Of a stretch of DNA of 64,000 nucleotides, positions 11,033-22,702 are shown piece after piece. The number at the start of each line of letters is the position of its first letter. Position 1 is the stretch's first letter. The position numbers were made by a program, and so were the translations under genes. A model generated the notes under the pieces. It had not been told where the DNA came from. It ran no database searches and worked only from the letters and a program-made list of their open reading frames with translations. The DNA comes from Metaphire vulgaris (lineage: Eukaryota > Annelida > Clitellata > Crassiclitellata > Megascolecidae): NCBI GenBank assembly GCA_018105865.1, contig CM030837.1, forward strand, positions 14,881,225 through 14,945,224, read 5' to 3'.

Positions 11033-11150
11033 GCGCGGCTGCGCGGCTGCGCGGCTGGCGCGCGGCTGCGCGGCTGCGCGGCTGCGCGGCTGCGATGGGC
11101 TGCGCGGCCGCGCGCATGCGCGGCTGCGCGGAAAACGGCCGCGGCCGCGG
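11033..11150. repeat. GC-rich tandem array (GCGCGGCT)n
   Basis: About ten 8-10-bp units of GCGCGGCT, grading into GCGGCCGCGGC. It is preceded by AATGTTCCCTCTAAGCTG, the same terminus as the inverted end of the 38906-40185 element (GCAGCTTAGAGGGAACGTTG). So the array probably expanded inside the end of a hAT element. Confidence 0.75.
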
Positions 11151-11534
11151 CAGCAGTTTCCAAACGCCGCGCAGTGGTTTTCAACTGCCGCGCAGTGGTT
11201 TTTAATGTCACAGCGTGATGTACATTTGATGGAAGTCAAGCTGCTGAACTTGGGACTTTAGTCTGGAGAGTGGAGATTGGATGTAAGTCGAGTGACATTA
11301 GGCGAGTGTTAAATGACAAGTAGATGTCGTTATCTATAGGGGCGCGTCTGTTATCTTGAAATTCGCTCCTGAACCTTCGTTGCTTTTTGTCTTTCGATTT
11401 TACGACCCTGTGCCCTCATTAACAGAATGCAACGCCAAAGAGGCCGGATTTATAGAAAGTTCCGACAGATTCAAGCAAGATAGAAGCGAGGCATGACGAG
11501 TCGTAGGGGTTCTCCTGATAAGACTGCTACCATG

Positions 11535-11725
11535 CAGTGTTTAATCTAGACTCCTGGACTCCCGGGGGGACTGAAAAAGCCGGGGGGAACTGACAAAGCC
11601 GGGGAGAATTCTGCTAGAGGGCTGCTATTAGTTCATGTAGTATGCCAAAATTTCCGAGGGGAATTTGAAATTTTCGGAGGAAAGGGGCAATTTTCCCCTC
11701 CGGAAACGACCTAGATTAAACCCTG
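11535..11725. mobile_element. hAT-type MITE, CAGTGTTTAATCTAG family
   Basis: Ends CAGTGTTTAATCTAGACTCC / (inverted) CCTAGATTAAACCCTG. Flanks ctaccatg / ctgccatg match 7 of 8. Sister copy, in the opposite orientation, at 16233-16424. Confidence 0.85.
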
Positions 11726-12882
11726 CTGCCATGACCCCAACCAGAATGCTTTCATTGCTATATTACCGGGCATTCAGTTGACTGATGACTTATATAGGCC
11801 TACAACTGGCCAGATATTTCGCGAATGGATTTGGATTAGGCCTACCATCGATGATACCTTTAAAGATTGGAACTGGTGCTATAGAAGTTCATCTCCAGCA
11901 CCGACACCATCATCGCTTTTGTACCTGCAGGTGTCGCGCATGGTCCCATTCGATCCAAAGAAGAGAAATAGTCTTTCTACGCCCATCCGTTGATTCAAGC
12001 GGTCTCGGTATTGATAGTTTTGAAAGCACGATTTAAACATTTCGTCGTAATCGCATCCTTCATTGGCTCCAAACGCTGCCAACAACAGGGACAACGGATT
12101 TACAGTATAAGAATTTTGAGGCTGAATATTTACACTACAAAGAAGCCTATACACGACGACGATGACGACGATGATGATGATGATGATGATGACGATAATA
12201 ACAACGATGACGATGATGGAGACGATGATAGTGATGATTATGACGACGATGATAAGGATGACGATAAGTAGGCCTAATGACCACGACGATGGTGTGACAA
12301 TGACGATGACGACAATGATGATTATGACGACGTTGATTATGACGCTGATGATGATGTTGGACTATTAATGTGGTCTCTGTTCCAAAGATGTTGTGCACAA
12401 CAGCACATATAATTGTTGCGTTAGATGATAATGATAGTCATGATACACATGCAAGTCAACTCTGAAGCCACTGTACAAGAAGACGCTATTTCTGTTATAA
12501 TGAGAGCCGATTTTTGAAATATGTTCGCACTTTGCAGGCAGGCAACAGTCACCTTCAGTCCTTCCTTAGATAGGTTTTCTCTTTACGGGCTTCAATAACA
12601 TTAATCTGTTCTAAAATATCTATGATATCTGAGAATTTTTCTTGAACGTTGACTCTGATCTAGCTCCTATCAGGCAAAGAAACGATTCTTACCAAATCCA
12701 CACCAGAGGCAAATTGTCACCAGCAGAAATGATACAAACTCAGATGACTTTCTGTCCATCTTCACGAAGCCCATGTTTCCTTAAATAGAAAGTCATACGT
12801 GCATGCATTTCATACATATATATATTAACTTACTATATACATACATACATACACGCTTCCATTCATTCATAATTGTATTATG
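11726..12882. other. No gene seen; GAC/GAT repeat and AT-rich DNA
   Basis: 12153-12268 is a degenerate GAC/GAT trinucleotide array and 12269-12365 a more decayed extension. Asp-rich (+), Met/Thr-rich (+) and His/Arg-rich (-) frames across it reflect the repeat. Nothing else is supported. Confidence 0.5.
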
Positions 12883-13124
12883 TATTATACATACATTCTT
12901 GTATTTTTGCATTCATGTGTATTATACATACATTCTTGTATTTTTGCATTCATGTGTATTATACATACATTCTTGTATTTTTGCATTCATGTGTATTATA
13001 CATACATTCTTGTATTTTTGCATTCATGTGTATTATACATACATTCTTGTATTTTTGCATTCATGTGTATTATACATACATTCTTGTATTTTTGCATTCA
13101 TGTGTATTATACATACATTCTTGT
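12883..13124 (+). repeat. 37-bp minisatellite, about 6.5 copies
   Basis: A 37-bp unit starting tattatacatacattcttg begins at 12883, 12920, 12957, 12994, 13031, 13068 and 13105; the last copy is cut at 13124. Copies look identical, suggesting recent expansion. Because 37 is not a multiple of three and the unit lacks stops, all three forward frames stay open and cycle with a 37-residue period. They should not be annotated as proteins. Confidence 0.95.
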
Positions 13125-13155
13125 GTACTGACGGACGCCTATGCCGCGTCTGTGC

Positions 13156-13546
13156 CAGAGATGTCCATGGGTCAATTTTTAGAACCCAATCCAACCCAAC
13201 CCATCAAATCTCCTACCTAACCCAACCCAACCATGCATGCCGATAATAGGTTTACTAGGCCCAATCCAACCAACTGTAATACATTGTAGTTTCTTAAACC
13301 ATCACTTATTTTCTGACCCAACCCACCATTAATATGGAAAAGTCTGACCCAACCCATGGGTTAACCCAACCCAATGTTTGAGTTGTGAAATTTGAGCTGG
13401 GGGGAGGTTGAGGACTGAAATTCAATGAATGACAGATACTGCATGTACCCAATATGTGATTTTTGGGAGGGTTGAAAAGTTAGCTGGGGGTTCAACCCCC
13501 AACCCTCCGACAACTCCAACACTGACCCAACCCATGGACATCTTTG
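13156..13546. mobile_element. hAT-type MITE, CAGAGATGTCCATGGGT end
   Basis: Ends CAGAGATGTCCATGGGT / (inverted) ACCCATGGACATCTTTG, perfect 8-bp target duplication gtctgtgc. The interior is made of AACCCAACCC-type units. An older copy of the family (inverse sense) surrounds 10540-10990. Confidence 0.9.
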
Positions 13547-14038
13547 GTCTGTGCTGTAAAAGATTCATTGGAGCCGTTTTCAATTTCTTGAATGATAGAA
13601 AATCTCTGTCTTCTGACAGATGTCTTATGAAACATGTTTGGTTCAAAGTCTAAAAGTCATGGCATTACTCATAAGTACTTTCTTGTTCATCTTTACAAAT
13701 TAAACGGTTTTGAAGATCAGTCGTTTCTCTTCTTTATCATTGAGTTGCTTTTGGAAGCACGAAGCTTCCGCATCTTCTTTTGCATGAAGCTTCCGAGAAT
13801 GCTCCAATGCGCAAACGTTAATTCTTGTATCATTCATAATGCTAACGAGAGGCTCACTGGACGTCGAAAATACAGAAGGTCTGTGGAAGGAATTCAAACT
13901 TTACACGGCGTCTTTCTTGTACTTGTCACATGGCATTGGCCGCATTAATTAAGTATGGATCCGCTCTCGATGTTTCAAATTCATATATCCGTGGTCCCAA
14001 GGGGTCCCAATCAGGTGCATCGATAATCGGCATCGGCC
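13547..14038. other. No gene supported
   Basis: Frames of 104 (+) and 65 (-) codons overlap here with no domain and no defensible splice sites. Confidence 0.35.
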
Positions 14039-14399
14039 CAGTGGCGTAGCTGGGATTTTTAGGCTTTAATGCAAAAATTATTAATGGGCCCCTTCAACTT
14101 AAAAAGTCACAACATGACGAACAGTGCATTTTAAGGCCTAAACAAATTTTAACACTTAATAATAACGCATCGTCTGTCACCGGATCCAGGAAACTGAAAA
14201 CTGTAAAACGGCTTTGTTTTTGTAGCGCTGTCATATTTAATACCTACCAAATTTATCTGATTAATACTGGCTTTTAATGTGTTTTTAATTATTTACTTTT
14301 GTTATTATTTACTTTCTTTTTTACATTGGTGGTCAAAAAAGGCCCCAGTTCTTCTGGGCCCTAATGCCTTGCTTATTCTTGCTATATGGTAGCTACGCC
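14039..14399. mobile_element. MITE, CAGTGGCGTAGCTGGG end
   Basis: Left end CAGTGGCGTAGCTGGG, right end GGTAGCTACGCC (outer bases lost). Flanks tcggcatcggcc / tcggcatcagcc are direct repeats with one mismatch. Confidence 0.7.
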
Positions 14400-14569
14400 T
14401 CGGCATCAGCCGATTGGTGCACCACCACTTATTATGTTAATTACGGTAGAAATAGAAATTATTACGAAAGCAGATCAACAGAAGGACGTTGATCCTAACG
14501 TCAGATATTTGAATGTAGGGAGGTTTTGCGGCACTCAGTGCACTAACTTTGCTGCAACCAGTGTGCAGT

Positions 14570-14857
14570 CAGTGGCGTAGCTAAGGGGTGGAGCTTGAGG
14601 TTAAACCCCCCTTGGCTGCCGAAAACATAATATTTTTAATGAGTTTCTATGCATTTTTAATTTTTGGGACGCGATTTTGGGGGTCAAAACCCCCTTGGCT
14701 ATAGAATGTAACGGTTTAAAAGGCGACGACCTATTTTTTGCTTGTCAAGAAAAAACAGAGGAAATAACCTTTTTGCTTGTCAAGATTTTTCCGAAGTTGG
14801 TCGCGGTCAAAACCGAAAACCAAAATTCCCCCTCCGGAAATCCTGGTTACGCCACTG
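14570..14857. mobile_element. hAT-type MITE, CAGTGGCGTAGC family
   Basis: Ends CAGTGGCGTAGCTAAGG / (inverted) GGTTACGCCACTG. Flanks tgtgcagt / tgtgtagt match 7 of 8. Two tandem GCTTGTCAAG modules lie at 14727-14748 and 14767-14783. Confidence 0.85.
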
Positions 14858-14994
14858 TGTGTAGTACAGCGTACACAGTAGCAGGAGAGAGATTCTCTGT
14901 AAAGCATGTAATGTCTCTCCTCCTCCTCCTCATCGGGCACCTTGCAACTACACTGTATAGTGTCCGGTTTCTAAGATCGAGTAGCAACTGAGGG

Positions 14995-15177
14995 CAGTGT
15001 TTTATCCAGGCCTGCTATGGGAGATTACCCAAATCACAAAATCACCCCCCCCCCCAACAAAAAAATCCCAGGACTGACACAAATTTTTGCATTGAACTGT
15101 AGGGCCTGTCTCTTCCCCTCCGACCAAGTCAATCCCCCCAACTTGCCCCCAAGACCAGGAGTCTGGATAAAACACTG
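14995..15177. mobile_element. hAT-type MITE, CAGTGTTTTATCCAG family
   Basis: 183 bp, ends CAGTGTTTTATCCAGGCC / (inverted) TCTGGATAAAACACTG. Flanks actgaggg / gctgagga match 6 of 8, so this is an older copy. Confidence 0.8.
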
Positions 15178-15798
15178 GCTGAGGAGCAGTGCCTAATGAT
15201 TACAACTGAGAGAGATATGCAGGCTTGTCCATGGGACAAGGGATTATTGAAATCCCTACAAACGCGGCCGAGATATTAAATATCATAAAGGGGGTCACTT
15301 TTCACTTTTACACCATGTATATAGTATGTGCATGTCCGTCGCTCTTTGAATTGTGCATTGGTTAGCTAGACGTAGACGTACGTTGAAAGTTTCTAATATT
15401 AGCGGCATTAACCCATTAAGCAATAAGTATTTCGATTGTTATTTAATCGAATTGCAAATTCTGACTTCTAGCTAAATGCATTCAGTCTGTGCTCGCAAGG
15501 AGATAATGAATGCATTATTAGGCCTATATACCTACCAGAATTCTAGAAGAACAGCAGGATTCGCTTTTTAAAACTTGAAATATATGTCTTGAGAATGACA
15601 GATCAAAACCTGCAAATATCGAAATGAAGATATCAAATCTTCCGCAGAATTATATACTTTTCCATAGGTGAAAGCCGGAGAAGGCAAAATTGGACAGTTT
15701 CACTCAAGTAGGAGCCTACTCTATCGCTGGCGACAATAATTCTACGCCCGTCGGTATATTTCGGATAGAAGAGACATATTTTAACATTCAGCACTTTA
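15178..15798. other. No gene seen
   Basis: AT-rich DNA without repeats or coding structure that I could support. Confidence 0.4.
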
Positions 15799-15982
15799 CA
15801 GTGTTTTATCCAGGCCTGTTAGGGGAAGATTCTCTCCTCATTAAGCCTCAACATCCCCCAAACAAAATCTAAGCACTTACACAAATTTAATTTTGCATTA
15901 AACTGTGTCTTTTCCCCTCCAACCAAGTCAATTTCTCCCCCAAAGGCCTCAATCCCCCCCAATCCTGGAGTATGAAACACTG
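15799..15982. mobile_element. hAT-type MITE, CAGTGTTTTATCCAG family
   Basis: 184 bp, ends CAGTGTTTTATCCAGGCC / (inverted) AGTATGAAACACTG. Flanks gcacttta / agcactta differ by one base deletion and shift. Confidence 0.8.
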
Positions 15983-16232
15983 AGCACTTACCGCAATATT
16001 GTAGATTGTAAAGCAGGGATATTCGGGTAAATTTCATGAAGGGCCAAACTTTTTTATGACTTGCGCCCGAGTGCCCGGTGCAACAAATTTTCAAGTTAGA
16101 AAATAGAGTTCGTAGTTAATAGAAAACAGGTAAGTTGAAAAGAAGACATTTAAAATACAGTATTTCGCAAGTATTAGAAAAAAGCTATTGATCGTCTCTG
16201 TCTCTTTTCGGCCATTTCACATCCCCTGGCGG

Positions 16233-16424
16233 CGGTGTTTAATCTAGACCGTTTCTGGGGGAAATTGCCCTTCCCACCCCCGAACATTTCAAATCCTCCC
16301 GGAAATTTTGGAATACTACATGGACTAACAGCGGCCCCTAGCAGAATTCCCCCGGCTTTGTCAGTTTCCCCCCGGCTTTTTCAGTTCCCCCCCCCCGGAG
16401 TCCAGGAGTCTAGATTAAACACTG
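16233..16424. mobile_element. hAT-type MITE, CAGTGTTTAATCTAG family
   Basis: Ends CGGTGTTTAATCTAGACC / (inverted) GAGTCTAGATTAAACACTG, perfect 8-bp target duplication cctggcgg. Opposite orientation to 11535-11725. Confidence 0.9.
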
Positions 16425-16776
16425 CCTGGCGGTCCGGATGTTGCCAGCGGACCGCCAGTTGAATACCTCTGCTGCAAAGTGTCCCTACAGCTTGACCGCA
16501 AGATTTGCAATATTAAATACTTGTATAAGAACTTCTGCTGGCGAAACACCTTTAGAAAGTTTATCCTACCTCTTCTCTTTGTTCTACGAGACTGCGATCA
16601 GGACACCCGTGAGAGCTTGTCACTGCTGGAGAACTACTCGTCGGTAGCGTAATACCGGATCAATTATATAGATCATCAGTGGGGTCAACTGACTTAATAG
16701 ATTGGTTCCAGTTTAAAGATAAAAATGCTGCAAAGCCAATTACGTTTGTGTTAGACAGAACGGCCGCTTATCAGAG

Positions 16777-16814
<38 letters not shown>

Positions 16815-16908
16815 AAATGCGATAGAAAATGTGAATTAAGCCTAAGTGAACTGTCGAGTCTGCTACAGACAGTCAGGCATAGCCTATCTGCACTCCGCAG
16901 AACACCAA

Positions 16909-16956
<48 letters not shown>

Positions 16957-17058
16957 ATTTTACCGTAAGCCTATCTACGCTGTAGTTCCGATGTGATAGC
17001 ACTCAAAATTTTAAACTACTGTAAGAGTCGTATAAATTTAAATTTTCTACGATCGGTG
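16425..17058. other. No gene seen; (GTT)n and (GA)n microsatellites
   Basis: (GTT)n at 16776-16814 and (GA)n at 16912-16954. No coding region is supported. Confidence 0.6.
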
Positions 17059-17687
17059 CAGAGGCTTAGCCAGGAATTTGATCTAAGAGGGTATAAATAT
17101 TTTGGGTGGGTATAAATCTAACTATAAACTACATAAACCATATAAACCACCAGTGCTGTAAAATATTTAAATACTTTAGTATTTATACTTAAATTTACTT
17201 ATACTTATACTTATACTTATATTTAAATACTTTAGTATTTATTGCAATTTTCACGTGCACGACTTTCTATTATTTCGTCAGTCGTTTTTACATTTTCTTT
17301 ACTGATGGTTTTAGACAGTTGAACATTAAGTAGGCCTACATTGACATTGTTAGAAACAATTTTAACTAACATTTCTTTACACAAAAATACGGTTGTGGCG
17401 AATCATGTGTCAAATTCATTATAAAGTATTTTAAAAAGTATTTAAAACTTATTTGCCAGTATTTAAATACTTACCCCGGTATTTGGGTATTTAAATACTA
17501 TTTAAATACTACCTGAGAACCAAGTATTTATGAAAGTATTTCAATACTTCAGTGAAGTATTTATTACAACGCTGTAAACCACATATATCCACATGTAAAT
17601 CACATAAAAAACTTTAAGGTAGACTGATTTTTTTGAGGGGGGGTATATAGGCCTATACCGATATACCACCCCGTCGCTAAGCCCCTG
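17059..17687. mobile_element. hAT-type MITE (CAGAGGCTTAGCCAGG end) with a nested element
   Basis: Ends CAGAGGCTTAGCCAGG / (inverted) GTCGCTAAGCCCCTG. Flanks gatcggtg / gatatgtg match 6 of 8. The body (GGGTATAAATATTTTGGGTG) matches the short intact copy at 47607-47771, which lacks the insertion, so that copy marks where 17151-17574 entered. Confidence 0.8.
17151..17574. mobile_element. Nested hAT-type MITE rich in ATTTAAATACTT
   Basis: Ends CAGTGCTGTAAAATATTT / (inverted) TATTTATTACAACGCTG, perfect 8-bp target duplication taaaccac. The interior is many TATTTAAATAC/AAGTATT repeats. Confidence 0.9.
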
Positions 17688-18821
17688 GATATGTGTCTAC
17701 AGTCTATTATGACCAGTGACAGATCTTATAAACGAATTTTTTTTATTAAATTAGCTTTTATTCGACATCAGTCCTCTGTTAAAGGTTCCTTTCAATATTG
17801 TCAATTAGGAACCTGTTTTTACAAAGGCGGTTGGTCTTGCGGTTGGCGTGACTGAGATAAACTGCAATGCATCTGCGCAATTAAGAAGCGTATTTGACAA
17901 TATCCATTCCATGATCGCAACGTTAAAAGTACTGTGCGCCTATCTATAGGATTAGAGTAATTTAGAGTTATCCACATTCGCCAACTATCGCTTATCTGGT
18001 GTTTTGCACAGTGCTTATCTTGCTCCAAGCCGAGTCCAAGGTAATAGATCGAGATATCACGACTTAGGCTTATTATAATTTTTCAGGGAACTTACGGAAA
18101 ATGTCCGTCTGTTAATATTTTCCGATATCAGTTTAGATGGGTAAGCCTATAGTGGGTGGTGAGGGGTAGCTAAAATTGCTGAAAACCGCAGGACTCCAGA
18201 AATAATTGCATCGGTATTTTATCTTTAATTCGTTGCACGTTTCAAAAACAATTATAGGTTTATTGCTTTCAATTGGCATCGACAGAACGTTAACTCGACG
18301 GTCGCCTCATTTGCCAATTCTATTCGACAGCGTTCAAAATGTGAGTCACTGCTTCGCTGGTCTGTAGTAATTATGAAGACTGGACGGGCAGGGACAAATC
18401 CATAAATCGAATGGTATGTAAATTAACTCTGAATTAACTGTGAATTAACGTCACTTTCTGTATTAGAGCTCGTTCTTTAGCACAAATCAGCTTCCTTAAT
18501 TCCCCCCATACTCAATTCCTTGCTGTTCTGTCCTGTCTTCCCACGACGGGTTGCTGTACGTGTGTTTGACAATTAATTATATTGTGTGCGGCTGTTTTGT
18601 CAGGTAGGTCTATTCTTTTTATTGTGGCCTTCTTAGTAAACACCTATAGGAGTATCCAGAACAATCTCCATGGTCACTGATCTATGCCCACCAGCAAGAA
18701 ATCTGCTTCTGCCATTGGCGTCTATTAATAGACGACAATGGTTTCTATGGTTTCTGCCCACCAGTGGGCGGAGCAACCGGACTAAATCGGTAAACACTGG
18801 ATACCCCTATACTAGGCCTAT
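17688..18821. other. No gene seen
   Basis: AT-rich DNA; no supported coding region or clear element. Confidence 0.4.
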
Positions 18822-19150
18822 CATGGGCGTCCACAGAAATGTTTCCAGGGGTTGCAAAACAGGGTCTTGTGACGAATGAAATGAAAATAATTTCCAGGGG
18901 GCAAACCAGGGTCATCTGACGAAAGAAACAAAAAGTAATGTGCAAGACTGTCAAGATCTATTGGACTAATAATAGATTATTTAGCGCTACAAGAAGTTAA
19001 TCGGATTCTTATATGAATTTATATTTATAACTTAGTAGGCCCTACTATAGATTACTTTTAAAAATGTAATTTTACTGTTTTCATAGCTTCACAATTTTCC
19101 AGAGGGTGCAATTGCACCGCACCCTCTTCCACCCCCTCCGGACGCCCATG
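18822..19150. mobile_element. MITE-like element (CATGGGCGTCC ends)
   Basis: Left end CATGGGCGTCCACAG, right end inverted CCGGACGCCCATG. Flanks aggcctat / cctactat are only partly alike. A relative (CATGGGCGCTCACAG) starts near 21991. Confidence 0.55.
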
Positions 19151-19935
19151 CCTACTATCAATTTCGCTGCCTATTGCTGCTAGCATGTCAATGCACAGCG
19201 AAAGTTGACACATTCAGGCCTGAGGAGAGGGGTGCAGCCGGTACATTGTACCGGGGCCCATGGAGTTTTCAGGGGGCCCAGATCCGGTGACGATGAGGTT
19301 TTTGTTTTGTTTTTTGCTTGTCAGGGTGTTTTTTAAAAGAATTGACAACGTTTTTTGCTTGTCAGGCTTTGCGGAGACTTGATAAGGTTTTCTTTCTTGT
19401 CAGGTTTTTCGGATACTTGATAAATTTTTCTTAAGGGCCCGCACATTTTTTTGTTCCGGGACCAGGAATTTCTCTCGACGACCCTGGACACATTGCTCAG
19501 ATCATATAAACTTCCACTCCGTGCTGATGGACCGGCGACCGCCCAAGAAATATGATCTTCTACCTCTGGTTTATTGAAAGAACTTCGAATACCTTCTTTT
19601 AGAGCTTACGCATATCGAGTGAGTCACCAGGGTAGGCCTACAGTACATCAATCTGTTATGCCTATATGAGACCTCCACCCGCCCCGCCCCCATGCAGCCC
19701 ACTACTTGCCTCCTAAATAATGTTCAATTTTTCGATGCAAAAAGTGAACCATGCTCTTGCATAAGCGTAAACTTCTATTAGGCCGCTATAGGCGGTTCGA
19801 GCGCCCACTTTTTGAAACATTAGGCTAGGGAAGGGAAAAGACATCGGGGTCGGGCCTCCCACTCTTTCATCCAAGTTACGTCTATGTGCATTTGGAAAGG
19901 AAGAATGTTTAGCCGTTGTTCTTCTTGGGTTATAT
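19151..19935. other. No gene; G-rich MITE relic at about 19225-19490
   Basis: Contains three tandem TTTTTTGCTTGTCAGG modules (about 19309, 19350 and a decayed one near 19387) between GGGGCCC-rich flanks. Termini were not resolved. Confidence 0.45.
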
Positions 19936-20127
19936 CAGTGTTTTATCCAAACGCCAGGCCTTTGGGGTGGGGAGGGGGAATTGAGGCTTTCGGGGGGAAT
20001 CGACTTGGTTGGAGGGAAAAAGACGCAGTTCAATGCAAAATTTGTGTAAGTGCTGGGATTTGGGGGGGATTTTGAGGTGTTTAGGGGGGGGGGGTCTCCT
20101 CTCCTAACACGCCTGTATAAAACAATG
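19936..20127. mobile_element. hAT-type MITE, CAGTGTTTTATCCA family
   Basis: 192 bp, ends CAGTGTTTTATCCAAACGCC / (inverted) CCTGTATAAAACAATG, perfect 8-bp target duplication ggttatat. Confidence 0.9.
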
Positions 20128-20878
20128 GGTTATATTATATATCAGTTCACACGGATCATGTAACGTTATAGCTTTGTTAGGCCTACGGTAAACTCACGTG
20201 ATCTATAGGATGGATCTATAGAAATTCATGTTATATTATGGTGATCGTTTAACCATCCTATTGGTGCTGTATGGGAGTAACCAATGGAATCGAGGTTGTA
20301 TGGAACCTAACAAAAGGATTTTAACATTCTTTGTTTAATTACATCAAAAAGTCAAAAATTCAGAATGTTTGACCAATAGGTCTAATTCCGGGTTCTAGTT
20401 ATTAAATCTGCAGTTTCGACCAAAGCTCCAATTTAAAGAAGGCTAAGTTGTACACATTTCATCTTGGGCCTCATTTGTCTTGTTCTCGGCATCATTCCTC
20501 GCCGAATTGTCCTTTCCAGCGGTGACCTAGCATCGGCTGTTCCGCTGTAGGGTCTACGTGCCCGAAATATTGCAGCTTCATTCTTTTGCACATGTTGACG
20601 AACCGTCTTTCTGTATCTGACAGTTGCAAAACTTCTTCGTTGGTTTTCCTCTCTCCTCCTCGACATTTACAAGTGCATAGATACATAGGCCTAATCATCA
20701 ATGGCGTAGCCAGGGTTCCTGAATATAGGGACACCGAACTGAGCATTTTACGAACAAAACGGATCATAAAAGAGTTGTTGGCACATTATTCTCTTATGAT
20801 CCGATCATCCTACCCTACACTCCCCCTCCCCGAAAAATATCTCGACGATTTTTGCCCAAGTCCCATGACTGATCCCAG

Positions 20879-20940
<62 letters not shown>

Positions 20941-21529
20941 CGAGTCCCCTTGCAAACCTCCGTAGCTCCGTCCACGCATGTTTATAAAACTGGATCGATT
21001 TAGTTTCAGAGGTCAGACAGGGCAGACCTAGTCGACAAGACGACAACTATTCAAGTGGTCTATCAGTCTCTAAGCTTATAGTAACCGTGCATGGTCTATC
21101 AGTCTCTGTAGTAACCGTGGCCTGTCAGTTTCTATAGTAACCGCAGTAACAGTCGTTTGCAGTGCAGTGCTGTGCAACGAGATGCATTCGATTCAGTGCG
21201 CCGAAGTGTATTTCAGATCTTTCTCTTCGATGGACGAATACGATCTCTGCAAGAGAACATTTTAAAGAATACATTAATATTTGCAGTGATAGGTCTATTG
21301 ATTCTACCATTCGCGTGGCCAGGTCCGCCGAGAGGGGGGGGCATATGCCCAGGGGCCCGGCGACCCGTAGGGGGCCCGGACGGGTCCGCAGTAATGTTAT
21401 CTCATGCAATATTAATTATAAATTTAATCAAGACCGCTGTGGACGGCCGGGGGCCCGCTGACGGCCGTTGGGTGAGAGGGCACACCCGCTGAAAGACAAT
21501 GCTTGAAAAGTCTGGGAAGCAAAAAAGTA
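20128..21529. other. No gene supported; MITE relics and (GA)n
   Basis: 20699-20880 starts with ATGGCGTAGCCAGGGTTCC (MITE family). (GA)n at 20884-20935. 21060-21145 has tandem 'ctatcagtctct…agtaaccgtg' repeats. 21310-21480 is a GGGGCCCGG-rich relic. Overlapping frames of about 100 codons at 21125-21490 have no domain. Confidence 0.4.
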
Positions 21530-21829
21530 GGGTTGCCAACCGTCCTTTATTTCAAAGGACAGTTCTTTAATGCACCTCTGAGTCCTTGTCCTTTATCGCT
21601 TTTTATAAAGGACCATGGTTTGTCCTTTATTTCAAAAATCAGGGTTAGAACAACCCCAACCCTTTTTATGCTTGTTACCCCATTTCAGAAGGGAGATGAG
21701 CTTTTTTGTCACCCCATTTCAGAAGAGAGATGACCTTTTTTGCTTGTCATCTCACTCCAGAAGGAAGTTGACATCAAGGTTTTTCCGCACCGGGTGTCCT
21801 TTATTGCAATTTGTCAAAGTTGGCAACCC
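21530..21829. mobile_element. TA-flanked MITE (GGGTTGCCAAC ends)
   Basis: Perfect 11-bp inverted ends GGGTTGCCAAC / GTTGGCAACCC with TA on both sides, as for Tc1/mariner-like elements. The interior has three ~40-bp tandem subunits, the last containing gatgaccttttttgcttgtcat (21730-21750). Confidence 0.8.
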
Positions 21830-22411
21830 TATATGATGCGTACCCTCGGTATTAAATATGGCGGCGTAGCGTCAGTCGGGGCGGCTAACCAAAGCATCAG
21901 TCAGAAACGTCTTGACAAGCAATAAAGGTCCTCGCCTTATTCTCGTATTACACTAGGTTTATTATCCCCATTTAAAAAACAGAACTAGCCATGGGCGCTC
22001 ACAGAATTTTATCAGGAGGGGTAAAACACAATTATCACAGTTACGCTAGAAAAATTTTTCCAGGAGGGGCAACACATTTTAACACAGTGGTCACGGTTAA
22101 TACTTTAGCAAGGTTTTCAAATTTCAATGTGAAATATTAGCATTTGCATTTTCTAAGGGGCAAGTGCCTCCGCTTGCCCTAATGAGCGGGCGCCCTGCCT
22201 GTGGTGTTCAGAGTTAACTTAAAGGCTCTAATTTCGCTATTAAAATTGGCATCTTAAATTTTCGCTTTTAAAATTCGCATTTTAAATTTTCGCTTTTAAA
22301 TTTCGCATTTTAAATTTCCCACCTCAAAATGCCGACCTCTGGGACCTGCCGCTCGGGGCGGAACGCCCCCGCCCCTTCCTATGCCACTGATTATAGTTAG
22401 AGATAGGGCCA
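21830..22411. other. No gene; MITE relic and TTTTAAATTTCGC repeats
   Basis: A CATGGGCGCTCACAG end is near 21991 with a GAGCGGGCGCCC counterpart near 22184. 22228-22320 has tandem (c)gcttttaaa(t)ttcgcattttaaat units. Confidence 0.45.
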
Positions 22412-22702
22412 ACACTCGTAATCGAGCGTTGTAGTCCGGTGCTTGTCTCCGGTCTAGGCAATCGGTCACGTAGGTGGTATAGGGCCTAAACCATTAATAT
22501 GGGGTAGGTTGTCATTTACGTTCCTCAGAGGGAGTCAAACCCACATTTACCCTCGCACCTTAGCAAGCTGTCCTCATTTTTACCACTGCCCTCTAGCGAA
22601 TAAGGTTGAGTAGACCATAAAGCACCAGCTGGATTCGATCCCCTTCCGTCAGCGTGCCTCTCTGTCTCTATGGCATTACCTCTATTCCGTCTTCCCGCCC
22701 TC
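22412..22702 (-). repeat. tRNA-derived SINE, old copy
   Basis: Minus-strand order: GAGGGCGGGAAG 5' end, a decayed A box, a B box GGATCGAATCC (plus 22631-22641), then a body that aligns with the SINE at 53051-53343 (shared: ctcaaccttattcgctagaggg, gcctagaccggagacaagcacc). No intact target duplication seen. Confidence 0.65.

Noticed and set aside
10679..11239. 186-codon minus-strand frame with Ala/Arg-rich repeats
   Set aside because: Runs through the GC-rich octamer array and MITE sequence; no start context, domain or splice support.
12147..12398. Asp-rich and His-rich frames
   Set aside because: Products of the GAC/GAT trinucleotide array.
12803..13246. Long plus-strand frames of 83-147 codons
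   Set aside because: They are the 37-bp minisatellite read in three frames (Cys/Ile/His/Phe repeats with 37-residue period).
9535..18545. CGTGGGAA and TTCCCACG words (9633, 18537) as RBPJ binding sites
   Set aside because: About this many are expected by chance in 64 kb, and they are not near the RBPJ or UCK promoters.
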